This document shows positions 1-11,412 of a stretch of DNA of 64,000 bases, piece after piece. Positions within the stretch are counted from its first letter, which is position 1; each line of letters starts with the position of its first letter. The stretch lies in assembly GCA_963682175.1 (NCBI GenBank), contig OY821774.1:41616201-41680200 (forward strand), in the 5' to 3' direction. Position numbers and translations under genes: made by a program. Below the pieces are notes generated by a model. It did not search any database. It was not told where the DNA came from and was given only the letters and a program-made list of their open reading frames with translations. This DNA comes from Triglochin maritima (lineage: Eukaryota; Streptophyta; Magnoliopsida; Alismatales; Juncaginaceae).

Positions 1-1
1 A

Positions 2-427
2 ACCGAAGCATGGATGCCCGTCGCAACTTCTACAGAACAGAAACAAGCAGAAGTTTCACGTAGCTCGGAACCGCAAGTAGGAGCCTCGGTGACTAATAAA
101 CCCACTTGGATGACGTCTAATTCTATTTCCGAATTTCATGGGATTGATAACCGAATACCTGTTTCACAGTTTCTTCCTAGAACTGAAGAAGTAATGTCTC
201 CAAGCTACCATGGCATAGCATTTCCTCAAGGTTTTACTCCTGAATTATCAAGATTTCATGTTCAATCTTCTTGGCAGGGTCATGTCTCGCATACACCAAA
301 GAGGCAAAGCAGAAATATGCTTCCTCCAGACCTAAATATTAGTTTCCAGTCCCCAGGCTCCCCAGTTCAGCAATCTGCTAAAATTCTTGTTGATTCCCAG
401 CAGCCTGATTTGGCTTTGCAGCTCTGA
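2..427 (+). CDS. C-terminal part of a probable bromodomain-containing protein (5' end outside window)
   Basis: An open frame runs from base 2 (TEAWMPVATS...) to a TGA at 425-427, giving about 141 residues of a C-terminus. No domain core is present. The segment is Ser/Pro/Gln-rich and ends in PPDLNISFQSPGSP ... DSQQPDLALQL. That ending resembles, from memory, the tail of plant DNA-binding bromodomain proteins of the BRD7/BRD9-like group, thought to act in SWI/SNF chromatin remodelling; the bromodomain itself would lie upstream of the window. There is no intron in the visible part. The assignment rests on the tail motif only, so the family call is tentative, although coding status is well supported by the long open frame at the window edge. 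Confidence 0.6.
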   Translation, partial: TEAWMPVATSTEQKQAEVSRSSEPQVGASVTNKPTWMTSNSISEFHGIDNRIPVSQFLPRTEEVMSPSYHGIAFPQGFTPELSRFHVQSSWQGHVSHTPKRQSRNMLPPDLNISFQSPGSPVQQSAKILVDSQQPDLALQL

Positions 428-2834
428 GGTTTTTGTTAGCAGTTTGTTACTTATTCCATTGCTTTGTCGTTACCAAGGGCCAAAGCTAGTATGCAGAACT
501 TCGGATCACATTCATAGCTGACCTATCATAGACCCAGATAGTGAAAGATCCAAGTGTTTATCCTGAGAAATGGAAGAGGTATCAATTTTCTTTTGCTTGT
601 GACTAACTACCACCACCATATATAACTGTTGATGGATGTCCCACTGACCACAGTGAGTCAGTCGTTGCTGGGTGTCCTTGTACAATGCAGGAATTCCATT
701 GAATAGTAGATCCTAGTTATTGCTGTTTCATTCTTTGCTAGAAGTATTAAAAAGTAGTACGGCAGAAGTGTTTATTAGCCATGTGCGCATGTGACAGGGC
801 TGTCTCGTTCAATTCTCGCTTAGGTTTGTTATTTGGGTGCTGTAATATATTGTGGAATGACACAAGCAGCAGAGATCTGGGGAAATTTTGTCGAAAGTTT
901 ATTGAAAGGCTCCATCTTCTATTGTTCGTCCAGAGCCATCTGCTCAAAGATGACCCTCATTGACCATGAAGATAAAAGGCTGGTCTGATTTACTTGTTGA
1001 TGTAAATGATTCAGTGAAGAGAGCTGTTGATGTAATGATTCATGGTTCATTTCACGTCATATGGGCTTATGTGGCATGTAGTGCACGTCCTGAAATTTGG
1101 TGGGATTTTCGGTATGTTTTTTACTAGTCTAAACTTGTTTGGGCAGGTTTCGTTATGAGCATGCTATTGGTTGTAGTAGACATGATTAGGTTTGTTGGGT
1201 GTCATAGATGTTCATGTGTATTATGTTCTGTTCTTGTTTGGCATCCAATATGATTTTGAAGGGTAAAAGCATTATTATGTTAGTTATATGAAGGTCCTCA
1301 CCAGAAAAGGAATCTGTGCTTGTCTCCAAGAAAATGGTTTGTTGAACCTCAGGGTTGGCTTTGTGATGTATGCACCAACCATTTCTCATTTATGTCTATG
1401 TTTACTCTTGTTTGTCAAGATGTAGACCAACTTGGGTTCTATGTATATCCAGTTGGTGCGCATCAAGTTTAGGCATCCTTTGTACCTAAAATAGTTGGAG
1501 AAAATTGTATGTTGAATCTACCAAGTTGGCATAGGTCTAGTTCATGGGTCCCCTATGACAGCCCAATTTGAGTTTTTCCCACATTTAAGCAATTGAAACA
1601 ATTAACTATTATTATTATTACCCACACACCAGTCTTTCATTTCTAATTTAAAATTTCCTGAGCATATCCAATCTTCTAATTAAAGATGGTAACACACCAG
1701 AATATCAATTTGCTTGAAAATTTCTCTCCTTTGTAGGATCGCACTAATTTGAATTTTGAAGGTTCAAAATGATCTTAAACGATAGAAATGTAAGTTAACG
1801 ACATACATGTAACGATAAAATGTTGCATAGGTTAATTATCGTATTCTAAACATGTAAGTTCCAACCATCAAGTCAAAAACTGTCGTAGTTTATGCAAACC
1901 ATAGAAAATCTCATGCACAAATGAATGGCACCAGTCTACCCACTAAAATCTTTCACCATACGTGGTGGCGCCCACCCAAAATAGGGTCGTTGGTCCATGC
2001 AAACTCGTTTCACCGAGACACCACACAACGGTTTTAAAAAATCTCAACAGATTACCTCTTAGTTGGTTGTTTTTACTATTAATAAAATACTTCTCCACAA
2101 CAGCCAACAAGAAACAATCTCAAAATCCGAAAAGGAAAAAAATTATAACAAAACACCAAAGCAAGACCCATATACGTAGAGAGAGGGAGAGAGAGCTTGC
2201 GTGGGAGTGTGGATATTTTCAGGGATAGTTGCATAAATACCCTTCAAATAAATAAAAATACTTTCGAACACTTTAGCCTTTTACAATTTCACAGAGACAC
2301 CCTTCAATTTGAATTAGAATTCAAACTTACCATCTTGTCAAACCATATTTTTCATGGATGTGTAAGATAATGATCTAAATTAAGCAACGAATCGAAGCTT
2401 CTTATCTTACATATATAAACTTGATCACATATCAAGCCAAAATTTCTATTATCTCAAACTTAACATCAAGTCTTAGAAAAGCTACACAAATAACCCAAAA
2501 CTATAGCTGAACTCAAACTTACCCAATGTTATCTTATAGGGTATTGGTGATATTTTGAATTATTACATAAGAAGATATTTTTTTCAAAAAAGAAAAAGAA
2601 GAAAAGAAATAGTAGGTGTGTGTCCAAAAGAGAAGAGAGAGAGAGAAAGCGCGTGGGGAAGGAGAGAAGAACGGGAGTCCAATGGAGGAGTGAGTGTGTT
2701 TGAGTGGAGAGACCAACACCACAACCACACGTAAGAGTCATTGCGAGACAAACCCGCAACCACAACCGATATGGATGCTTAATCCTCTAATATCTTCCCC
2801 TTCAGTTACCCTCCACTCCCCATATCCCCCTTCA

Positions 2835-2837
<3 letters not shown>
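428..2837. other. 3'UTR of the upstream gene, then intergenic DNA
   Basis: The first several hundred bases after the stop are probably 3'UTR. The remainder up to the MYB 5' region is AT-rich with GA-rich patches near 2180 and 2640. The short open frames here have no coding character and no recognisable domain. I see no RNA gene or transposon. Confidence 0.5.

Positions 2838-2864
<27 letters not shown>
2838..2864 (+). repeat. (CT)n microsatellite in the MYB 5' region
   Basis: An uninterrupted CT run lies about 140 bp before the MYB start codon. CT runs are common in plant 5'UTRs, so it is probably transcribed leader. A second short repeat, (TA)n at 2981-2998, lies just before the ATG. Confidence 0.85.
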
Positions 2865-2869
<5 letters not shown>

Positions 2870-3006
2870 AACAACAACAACAACATGTCTTCTTCTATTC
2901 CAACTCCAATATTTCTCAATCGTCATATAGTACTACTTTGTGTGTTTGCCTGAAATCTCTCTCACACACACACATAGAGGTATATATATATATATATACA
3001 CTTAGT

Positions 3007-5468
3007 ATGATGGCGGGCGAGGAGGTGGTGGTGGTGAAGAAGGGCCCGTGGACGGCAGCGGAGGACGCCGTGCTTGTGGAGTACGTGAGGAAACACGGGG
3101 AGGGCAACTGGAATGCCGTCCAGAGGAATAGCGGTTTGTCGAGGTGCGGCAAGAGTTGCCGCCTCCGGTGGGCCAACCACCTCCGTCCTAACCTCAAGAA
3201 GGGCTCCTTCTCCCCCGAGGAGGAGCGCCTCATCCTCGAGCTCCATGCCAAGCTCGGCAACAAGTGGGCCCGCATGGCCACCCAGGTAAACATTAACGAC
3301 GTTAATTATCATTTGTAACAAGTAGTTATTAATGTTCTTAAAATCATATATACACGGATTGGTAATATATATGATTCTTGAAAGTAAGTTACTTGCCGTA
3401 CGTACGTATTTAAGGAGCTTTATTTGTTGTACATGATGATTTTGGTTTGTTGAATGAATATGAATATATAATTTCATAAATAGCCTTTAAATAATTAACT
3501 TAGAGTGTCGGCAATCCTTTAATATCGATCGTACGACGTTCGATCCTCTGTCGTGGTGAATTGAAGCTTTTGAAATCAATTTCATATATATATATATATA
3601 TGTCTAAATTAAGTTGAATTTGTTTTACGTCACGTGAGAATATTATTATATGGTCGATCTACTTTGATGGTGTAATTAATTATATATAATATTTTTGTAC
3701 GTATAGCTTCCTGGAAGGACAGACAACGAAATCAAGAACTACTGGAACACTAGGATCAAGCGCAGACAACGTGCTGGATTACCATTGTACCCTCCAGACA
3801 TCCAACGGCAAGCGATTCTTCAAAACCATCATCAATCTCCTCCACTAATGACAATCATTAATCAAACTGAACAACACAAGTCTCAATTATTCTCCAACAA
3901 CATTAATATTCCGACCGGCCCTCTTCCACTTTTCGATCCTCTTCCCATCAATTTCTCCTCCCCATCAAATATTTCTCCAATGGCGGAACACTCTCTTAAG
4001 CGTCCGAGAGACGAATCCCATCTGGGCCGTATTGCTCCAACGGCTATATCGGTTCTTCGATACAATTCTCGTAGCAATGTCATCAACTTTCAACAACAAC
4101 ACTGCCCCTCTTTCTCTATTAAAGTATTGGAGTTCCCTTCAAACCAATTCTCTTCGGCTGAAGACCCGTGGGGCGCCCCAAACAATAATAATAATAATAA
4201 CAACAACAACAATAATAATAATGGACTCTTGGATGCCCTCTTAGAGGAGACTGTCAACCGTCGAAACCCGCCACCTTCACACCTCCCCGTTATCGACACC
4301 TTTCTACCCAAGTCCACAGTCCAACAGGATAGCGATAACAACAATATTGCGGTCGAGGATGAGAATAACGATAACAAAACCAGCTGCAACGCCGATAACG
4401 ATGATGTTGGCAAAGGTGATCCATTTTATTTTTCTCAATTTAATTGTTGATTCTTCTTTGTTGATCAATTAGTTTCACGTGACTAAACACAAGATGTATG
4501 TAACACTTTATAATAAAATTAGATATCAATTATTTTTCACGTAAGTACTTAAATTTTATTGATGTGTGAACCAATCAAATTTTAGATATTCTTTTTTTAT
4601 ATGTTGAATGTCTAAAAAAAATACACAATATTTTTTGGTAGTTGGTGGAAACAATAGTCTTCTACTAATCAACTATAATATTTGTTGGATTTTTTATTAT
4701 TTAGGTTCTTGCAGATGGGCTCGACCATTTTTAGTAATCATCAAAGCGCGTCTAAGGGTCATTAATTAATTTGGAATCAAAACTATACCTTTTGAGTAAT
4801 TATTTATTTTTCTTATTTCTAAGATCTCATCTTTCATGTGGATTTTAATTTTTCAAGTTCTTGAATTTTACGCTATAGGACATGCATGTATTTGTAAACT
4901 CTTAAACAAGTTTGTTTCTCATTTAATTTATACCTAAAACTTCAAATACTTTACTGAGTTGAATTTGAAAATCTAGATTTCATATATCTTTCGCTTAAAT
5001 TCGATCATAGATAAGGATACCAGTAACATATATATAAATTCTGAGAAAATAGCATTCGCCAAACTTAAACCTAATCATCTAGCTCTTATATATATTATAA
5101 ATTTTCTTATAATTACCACCCTAACAACTTAATTAATTTTTTCTGTTCCATTTCCATATAAACCATTCCTAGACCCTAAACCGAAAGGCGAGCCGATGGA
5201 AGGAGTAGAGGCGCCCCAGACGGAGGACTTGTCAGCTTTCTTTGATTTCATGCCTCCAGCTGCCCAAACAAACGCCACCACTACCGGAATTACTTGGTGC
5301 AAGAACGTCGATAATGGGGAGATATCGAACGGGCAATCGTCGGGGGTCACGGAGGACGATATCGGCCTAGAAATGCAACAATTGGCTTCATCGCTCTCCA
5401 TGGCGGCCGACGAACATACTTGGAGCCTTGGCTCAGCCCACTGGGACAACATGCCTAGCATTTGCTAG
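3007..5468 (+). CDS. MYB101-like: R2R3-MYB transcription factor, GAMYB subgroup (MYB101/MYB97/MYB120-like)
   Basis: Three coding exons: 3007-3285, 3707-4415 and 5173-5468. All introns are GT-AG and the phases join cleanly to 427 aa. R2 starts at KKGPWTAAEDAVLVEYV (about residue 9) and R3 at KKGSFSPEEERLI; R3 crosses the first intron (...KWARMATQ | LPGRTDNEIKNYW) and is followed by the subgroup signature RRQRAGLPLYPPD. Exon 2 encodes LEFPSNQ inside a miR159-type site and a run of 14 Asn at 4181-4222. Exon 3 encodes an acidic region and ends WDNMPSIC, like GAMYB tails. This subgroup acts in the nucleus in gibberellin-linked programmes of anther, pollen tube and aleurone. KNSGL-like and KLGNKWARMA-like residues point to the MYB101/97/120 branch rather than MYB33/65; orthology was not tested. 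ATG 3007 is followed by a second ATG at 3010; either could start. Confidence 0.92.
4128..4148 (+). promoter_or_regulatory. miR159-type microRNA target site in MYB exon 2
   Basis: The 21-nt stretch from TGGAGTTCCC to CAAACCAAT lies in frame and encodes LEFPSNQ. GAMYB-class MYBs carry a miR159 site at the matching place; the AAACCAA end resembles the MYB101-type variant rather than the MYB33-type. Relative to the usual GAMYB site it has one change that would give a G:U pair and two central-to-3' changes. It implies post-transcriptional silencing in vegetative tissue. Confidence 0.85.
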
Positions 5469-5513
5469 AACACAAGCGTCTGCGTCTGCGTCTTGGGCTC
5501 CTTTTATTTTATG

Positions 5514-5516
<3 letters not shown>

Positions 5517-5575
<59 letters not shown>
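5517..5575. repeat. (TA)n microsatellite, about 29 units
   Basis: A perfect TA dinucleotide run starting about 50 bp after the MYB stop codon, so probably in the 3'UTR. It is a likely length-polymorphic site. Confidence 0.95.
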
Positions 5576-5582
<7 letters not shown>

Positions 5583-5881
5583 GGATCATGAGCTCCATCT
5601 TGGGCTCTCACTCTACCGTTAAGAAGTGGGATCAGTTGTAGACGTACGTCACATTGTTTGATTGGTTAATTGTTCGTGTTATCGTGTTGTAGAAGTGTAC
5701 TTAATTTGTGGGGTTGGATCTTTGGTGGCGTCCTGATTGGAGGATGTTACACTCAAAAAATTTGTTGTCGGTGATGTCACATTATCTTTAATAACTAAAC
5801 ATCAAGACCGTAATTTTTTAATATAATAAAAAAAAATTTAAAAATTCGAAATTTAGGAATTTTTTTTTTCCAAAACTAGGT

Positions 5882-5942
5882 GGATCGCGGGTGTGACCCG
5901 CGATCCGTGGGGCACGGATCGCGGTTCCCACCCGCGATCCGT
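5882..5942. repeat. GC-rich hairpin array in the left arm of the fold-back element
   Basis: GGATCGCGGGT-GTG-ACCCGCGATCC forms a perfect 11-bp stem with a 3-nt loop, followed by a second imperfect stem of the same words (ggatcgcgg / cccgcgatcc). The same array occurs inverted at 7548-7633. The block stands out sharply from the surrounding A/T-rich DNA. Confidence 0.85.
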
Positions 5943-7547
5943 CTCTCCCGCCAAAATTTTTTTTTTTTTTTTTTTTTGAGAACCGCGATCCGTGAATTTT
6001 TTTTAATTTCTTTATTTCTGTTTTTCTTTTTTATTATAATTATTTTTAATCTTTTTTAAAATCTTTTTTTTTCAAAATATGTTTTCTAATTTATATTATT
6101 TTTTAAAAATTTAAAAATTTGTTTTTAATTTTTTCAAAAATCGACCTCCAAATCACGTCGATAACCCGACGTATTGAATTGTTAGGGTATTTTATACAAT
6201 AAAAAAACAAAATTTATTTGTCAGAATAATAAATTATTTGCAACTAAATATTAAACAAACACTAAAACTAATTAAAACAAAAAATTGGTAACGTTGTCGA
6301 AAATTCGTAGGGTGTACACACATTACAAACAGTTTTGGAGGTCGATACAGCAAAAAATTAAAAACACAATTAATTTTTTTTAAAAAATAATAACAATTAC
6401 AAAACATATTTTGGAAAGAAATATAATAAAAAAACTTAGTTAAAATGATTTAAAAAAAATTCAAAACATAAAACACTACGACTAAAATCCGTGATTTTAT
6501 TTATTTTCTTTTATTGTTTTTGATTTTTTCGGTTTTCTGTTTTAGTTTTTTTTTCTTCTGTTTTTCTTTTTTATTTTAACTATTTATAATCTTTTTTTAA
6601 ATCTTTTTTTTTTCAAAATATGTTTTCTAATTGATATTATTTATTAAAAAAAATTTAATTTTGTTTTTAATTTTTTCAAGAAACGACCTCCAAATCACGT
6701 CGATAACTCGGCGTGTATTGAATTGTTAGGGTATTTTATACAATATAAAAACAAAATTTCTTAGTTAGAATAATAAATTATTTACAACTGAATATTAAAC
6801 AAACCATAAAACTAATTAAAACAAAAAAATGGTAACGTTGTCAAAAATTCGTAGGGTGTACACACATTACAAACATTTTGGAGGTCGATACAGCAAAAAA
6901 ATAAAAACACAATTCAAAATTTTTAAAAATTAATAACAATTACAAAACATATTTTGAAATATATATATATATAAAACATAGTTAAAATGATTTGTAAAAA
7001 AACAAAACATAAAATCAAAAACAATAAAAGAAATTAAAAAAGTCACGGATTTTGATTTTTTAAAAATCGATTTAACTATGTTTTTTATTATATTTATTTT
7101 CAAAATATGTTTTGTAATTGTTATTATTTTTTAAAATTTTTTAATTGTGTTTTTAATTTTTTGCTGTATCGACCTCCAAAAATATTTACAATGTGTGTAC
7201 ACCCTACTAATTTTTGATAACGTTTCGAATTTTTTGTTTTAATTAGTTTTAGTGTTTGTTTAATATTCAGTTGTAAATAATTTATTAATCTGGCTAAAAA
7301 AATTTGTTTTTTTATTGTATAAAATACCCTAACATTTCAATACGTCGGGTTATCGACGTGATTTAGAGGTCGATTATTGGAAAAATTAAAAATAATTTTA
7401 AAAAATTTAGAAAAATAATATAAATTAGAAAACTTATTTTGAAAAAAAAAGATTTAAAAAAAGATTACAAATAGTTACAATAAAAAATAAAAACAGAAAA
7501 GAAAAAACAAAAAAAAAATCAATTTTTTTTTTTTTTTGGCGGGAACA

Positions 7548-7633
7548 CGGATCGCGGGTGTGACCCGCGATCCGTGCTCCACGGATCGCGGGTGGGAACC
7601 GCGATCCGTGCCCCACGGATCGCGGGTGTGACC
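7548..7633. repeat. GC-rich hairpin array in the right arm of the fold-back element
   Basis: Inverted counterpart of the left hairpin block. It has the same GGATCGCGGGT/ACCCGCGATCC stems plus one extra stem-forming word at the inner side. Confidence 0.85.
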
Positions 7634-7711
7634 TAGTTTTGGTTTTTTTTTTTTCCTAAATTTCGAATTTTTAATTTTTTTTTATTATATTAAAAAATTA
7701 CGGCATCAAGA

Positions 7712-8862
7712 TCTAGTTTGATGAAGTGTATAAATTGATTTATTTTATTAATATTAGAAAAGCACGGGAGAGAAATTAAAGGAAAAAAAGGTCAAAGAAA
7801 TATTACCTGTTTTTGATTTCTTGTTGTTGGTACGGTAGATTATTTCAAACAGAAAATTTCTGATATAATATTGGAAATTAGAAGGCAACAACGATATTTT
7901 AACCGAGTGTTTATGAAATGAACCCTTAAAAATGTATGCTTTAATACTAAGACATCTTGCCACTGGAATTTCCATTTCCCTTGCAACAAGAGTTGTGTTT
8001 CTCTTTACCACAATAATCATGGGTCAAGGAGGAAGATTAATTCTTCTAGAAATTAGAAACCAAAATATTATATCAATATTTGTTGAATAATATAATATGT
8101 CTCTTCGAACCTTCTTTGAAGAATTTGTTACACAGTACAGTAATATGGACCAAAACAAGTCGTGGTAATTAGAAGACAAGAAACAATTAATCGTCGCAAG
8201 TAGAAAATGTTGCTAAAACACTGCGGTGACAAATCAGAAACTCATTCGGTCTTCGGCATCAAAATTTGCATGACCCAAGTTTTGCTAATGCATGCAAACA
8301 ACATGCGTACATGCTGCATGCATCCTCCTGTCTGTAATGTGTACTTTCCTTTTGTTTCAAGTCACATTATATAATGTATTAACTATCTTTTTCCAATATT
8401 TACAATTTATAGGTGCCAACATGCCTAAGTAAAAGTGCCACACAAAAAAGATACATGAACCAAATCACATAAGATTTGTAAATTTAAAATTGTGATCGAC
8501 ACTCTTTCATAGGTAAGAGGTCTTCTATAATCGAATCAAGTTCAAAATTTCCAACATTTTTTTTCTCAATGTAAACAACAATAGAATTTGTAAGATTGAT
8601 TTGGTAGTCAAAAATAGTAAAATTATCAACCCCGATTTCAAAGTAACGAATAACGAATTAATAAACAAAGAATAAACATATATGTTTATATTTTGTATAG
8701 AATAAATTATTTTGTAACTTTTAAAAAATCACAAAAAATTATTCTTGTGAGGCCATTTTAAAATCCTAACCTATTATGAAATGTGAGTAAAAAATATTGG
8801 GACCATGACCGCCACTACCATGCAGTAGACAAATTGGGTGTTGATCGAGAGAAAAAAATAAT
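7712..8862. other. AT-rich intergenic DNA
   Basis: No gene, transposon end or RNA gene recognised. A cluster of CATGCA-like words lies near 8290-8325. The only longer open frame on the minus strand (7754-8020) has no recognisable feature. Confidence 0.4.
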
Positions 8863-9172
8863 GGGTTTTTTGCTATTGTATACCTTCTGCGAGACATAAT
8901 TGGTGATATACACTCGAGTTTTTGATGTTGCCTCAAGTACACTTGCATGTCGATAAAAATTACGGATATACACCTCCCTTTAGTGGGACCCATCACAGAC
9001 AAACGTCGTGGGACTTCCGTCAACGGCCGTTCATTAGGATTTCCCGCCGCACATTAATCATACATGTTTTTGTGAGCTCTTCTTCACTAGACACACTCTT
9101 TCTCTCATATCTTTTCAACCAAACCCCCTCTTCTTAACCAAACCCCTCTTCCTCCTCTCACTCTCCGTTGAC

Positions 9173-9352
9173 ATGACTGGCGGTGGTTTTGTGCCCTCGG
9201 ACAGTGAAGACAACTCAATACAGGTGGTCAATCTCGTCTCCAACTCCACCTCCAACACTTCGAACCCCCAAACTAGCTGTAGCTACCACACCACCGACAC
9301 CAACACTACCTCCCAAATCACACACTGGATCGAAAGAGCACCATACACATAA
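9173..9352 (+). CDS. Small Ser/Thr/Asn-rich open frame inside the Mutator-like element
   Basis: ATG at 9173 opens a 59-codon frame (MTGGGFVPSDSEDNS...) ending at TAA 9350-9352. The product is polar, rich in Ser, Thr and Asn, with no signal peptide or membrane segment. It lies just inside the left inverted repeat, where Mutator-like elements often place a transcript start. I do not recognise a family. It could be a fragment of a captured gene or a chance open frame. Confidence 0.25.
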   Translation: MTGGGFVPSDSEDNSIQVVNLVSNSTSNTSNPQTSCSYHTTDTNTTSQITHWIERAPYT

Positions 9353-9392
9353 ACATACAACACATAAAGTCAAAAAACAAACAAAACATGAA

Positions 9393-9720
9393 GAACTGGA
9401 AACATAACACCAACCTACCAACAAAACTACATTTTTCCATGATAAACAAATAGTCACAAAACATGATAAACAAATTAAGTCACAACTTTTTTTATTGATA
9501 ACATACAACATAATCCCACAGAGGAAAAACTGGAAACATAATACTAACCTACCAACAAAACTACATTTTTCATGATAAACAAATAAAGTCACAAAACATG
9601 ATAAACAAATTAAGTCGACTTTTTTTATTGATAACATACTGATACAACATAATCCCACAAAGGAAGAACCGGAAACATAATACTAACCTACCAACAAAAA
9701 AAACTACATTTTTTCATGAT
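9393..9720. repeat. Tandem repeat, about 2.5 copies of a 134-139-bp unit
   Basis: The word GGAAACATAA recurs at about 9398, 9532 and 9671, each time followed by CTACCAACAAAA, CTACATTTTT and CATGATAAA. The last copy is truncated. It lies inside the Mutator-like element. Confidence 0.85.
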
Positions 9721-10703
9721 AAATCCAAGTATCACATAACAAAGTATAATATGCACACAGAAAACAATCATACAGAGGGACGAATGAACTCACTATCGTC
9801 GTTTTCCCACCAAACCCCTTCTTGTGTGTACCAGGTCTGATCTAGAACTCGATCATAGCTCTTTAGTGATCTTCCTCACCTGGAAGCTGGATTGTGTCGG
9901 CCACCAATTCGGAGATTCTAGTTGGGTTTTGGGGATTTCGAGGGAGACAATCGATCTCAGGTTTGGGGAACGGTGGAGGTTGGGGAAGATTTAGGGGTTG
10001 GGCGAATTGGGGGAACGAGTGGAACAGGGTAGCCAAATTTGGGGAGGATGGAGAACAAATGAGTTAGGCTTAGGGCTTCGACAGGTTTGGGGAAATTGGG
10101 GGAAAGGGTTAGTGTAAAGTCCCTAAACCCAATTAGGGGTTAATTGGTGGTTAGGTGGAGGTTTGACTTGAAGTGAGAGGGGAGAGAAAGGTCTAAGTGA
10201 GAGGGGAGAGAGAGATCTAAGTGGTTGGAGGTGGATGTTTTTATGATAAGTAATAGTTCCGTTTTTTGATTATTAGTATTTGATGTCTTGATGACAAAAT
10301 TTAAATTCTGCTGTTTCAGGATGTTACAGTTAGGGTTTCGAAGGGTTTTTGAGCTTCGCTAGGTATCTAATTGGATGACTAATTCATCATCTATCGAGTT
10401 TGTTTTGATTGGGTTCGTCCGGGTTAGGGTTTATTTGGTCATGTAAGGTCATGATTTGGGTTAGTTAATAGCAAAATTTAACTAAACCAAATTAACGTAC
10501 TGACGGATATTGAACGACCGTTGACGGAAGTCGTTGACGGAAGTCCCACGACGTCTATGTGTGGTGGGTCCCACTGACAGGAGAGGCGTATATCCGTAAT
10601 TTTTATGGACATGCAGGTGTACTTAGGCAATATCAAAATCCAGGTGTTTATCACTAATTACGTGTCGTGGAGGTGTACGATATCAAAAAGCCCAAAAAGC
10701 AAT

Positions 10704-11412
10704 AGTGGCGGAAGTGAGCTTCTCAATCAATTAGCAAGTTTAGTATGCCTAAGTTTACAAAACACTAATTAGTTGGGTTAAAAGCAACAACATGGGTCTT
10801 TTATAGGCGTATCGCTGTATGAAATTAGGCTCGTCGGAATTGAATGAGTACAACTAACTTAGAAAGAGAGGTGAAGTTGTATCCTTAATGCCATCAACAA
10901 CGTCTGACAGGGACAAGTCAAAAGAGGTTATTAGCTGAGGTCGGAGATAACTTTTTTATACGTCATGCAGCGAAATATTACATGCCCATAGTCCTGTAAA
11001 TGTAATTTTCAAGCATAGTGAATGGATGAGAGGGATGGTCCAGAGCTCCAACTATCCCGTGGAAGATCTACCACCTGATTAGCTCCCTAACAAATTATTT
11101 ACATCGATTGGTGATTTTAGTTAACGACTTTCCACATGAACACTAGAAAATATTGGTATACAAAAACATGACCAATTAAACATAGCATAGATAGAACTGA
11201 AAATCCAAAACACACAGGGTTTATATTAAGCAAATAAGCAATCCAAACACACACGTTTGATACAAGAATGAGGACAACGGAGAGTAGCGATAAGTATGTC
11301 CCATCCTTGACCAAACACTTTATTTAACTTCTAGTTAAGCTATAGACACGCTACCTATTACAAGTGAGAACTTGGAATGGTCTTGCCACCTCTTTCATCT
11401 TCTTCAAAGATC
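10704..11412. other. Intergenic DNA downstream of the glyoxalase gene
   Basis: No gene recognised. The part nearest 11412 is expected to be 3'UTR of the minus-strand glyoxalase I gene. Confidence 0.4.

Larger units (their letters stand above)
5808..7703. mobile_element. Fold-back DNA transposon with ~620-bp inverted arms and 8-bp target duplication
   Basis: The element is bounded by CATCAAGA at 5800-5807 and again at 7704-7711. The ends are inverted copies starting CCGTAATTTTTTAATA. Arms of roughly 620 bp (5808-6420 and 7080-7703) are reverse complements with small indels. The loop (about 6480-6960) holds another copy of the inner arm module in the same orientation as the left arm, so this module occurs three times, two direct and one inverted. 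Each arm carries GC-rich hairpins at 5882-5942 and 7548-7633. No coding region is visible, so it is non-autonomous. The 8-bp duplication favours hAT, while arm length is more usual for Mutator-like or fold-back elements; superfamily is unresolved. Confidence 0.85.
8863..10693. mobile_element. Mutator-like transposon, non-autonomous, ~190-bp terminal inverted repeats
   Basis: Left end GGGTTTTTTGCTATTG and right end (read on the minus strand) GGGCTTTTTGATATCG open inverted repeats that stay alignable for about 190 bp (8863-9055 against 10500-10693). They share words such as AAAATTACGGATATAC and CGTCGTGGGACTTCCGTCAA. Flanks AAAAAATAAT and AAAAAGCAAT match at 8 of 10 positions, read as a decayed 9-10-bp target duplication. 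Long inverted ends and that duplication length are Mutator-like. No transposase is visible. The interior holds a 59-codon open frame, a three-copy tandem repeat and a G-rich stretch (9890-10130). Confidence 0.75.
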
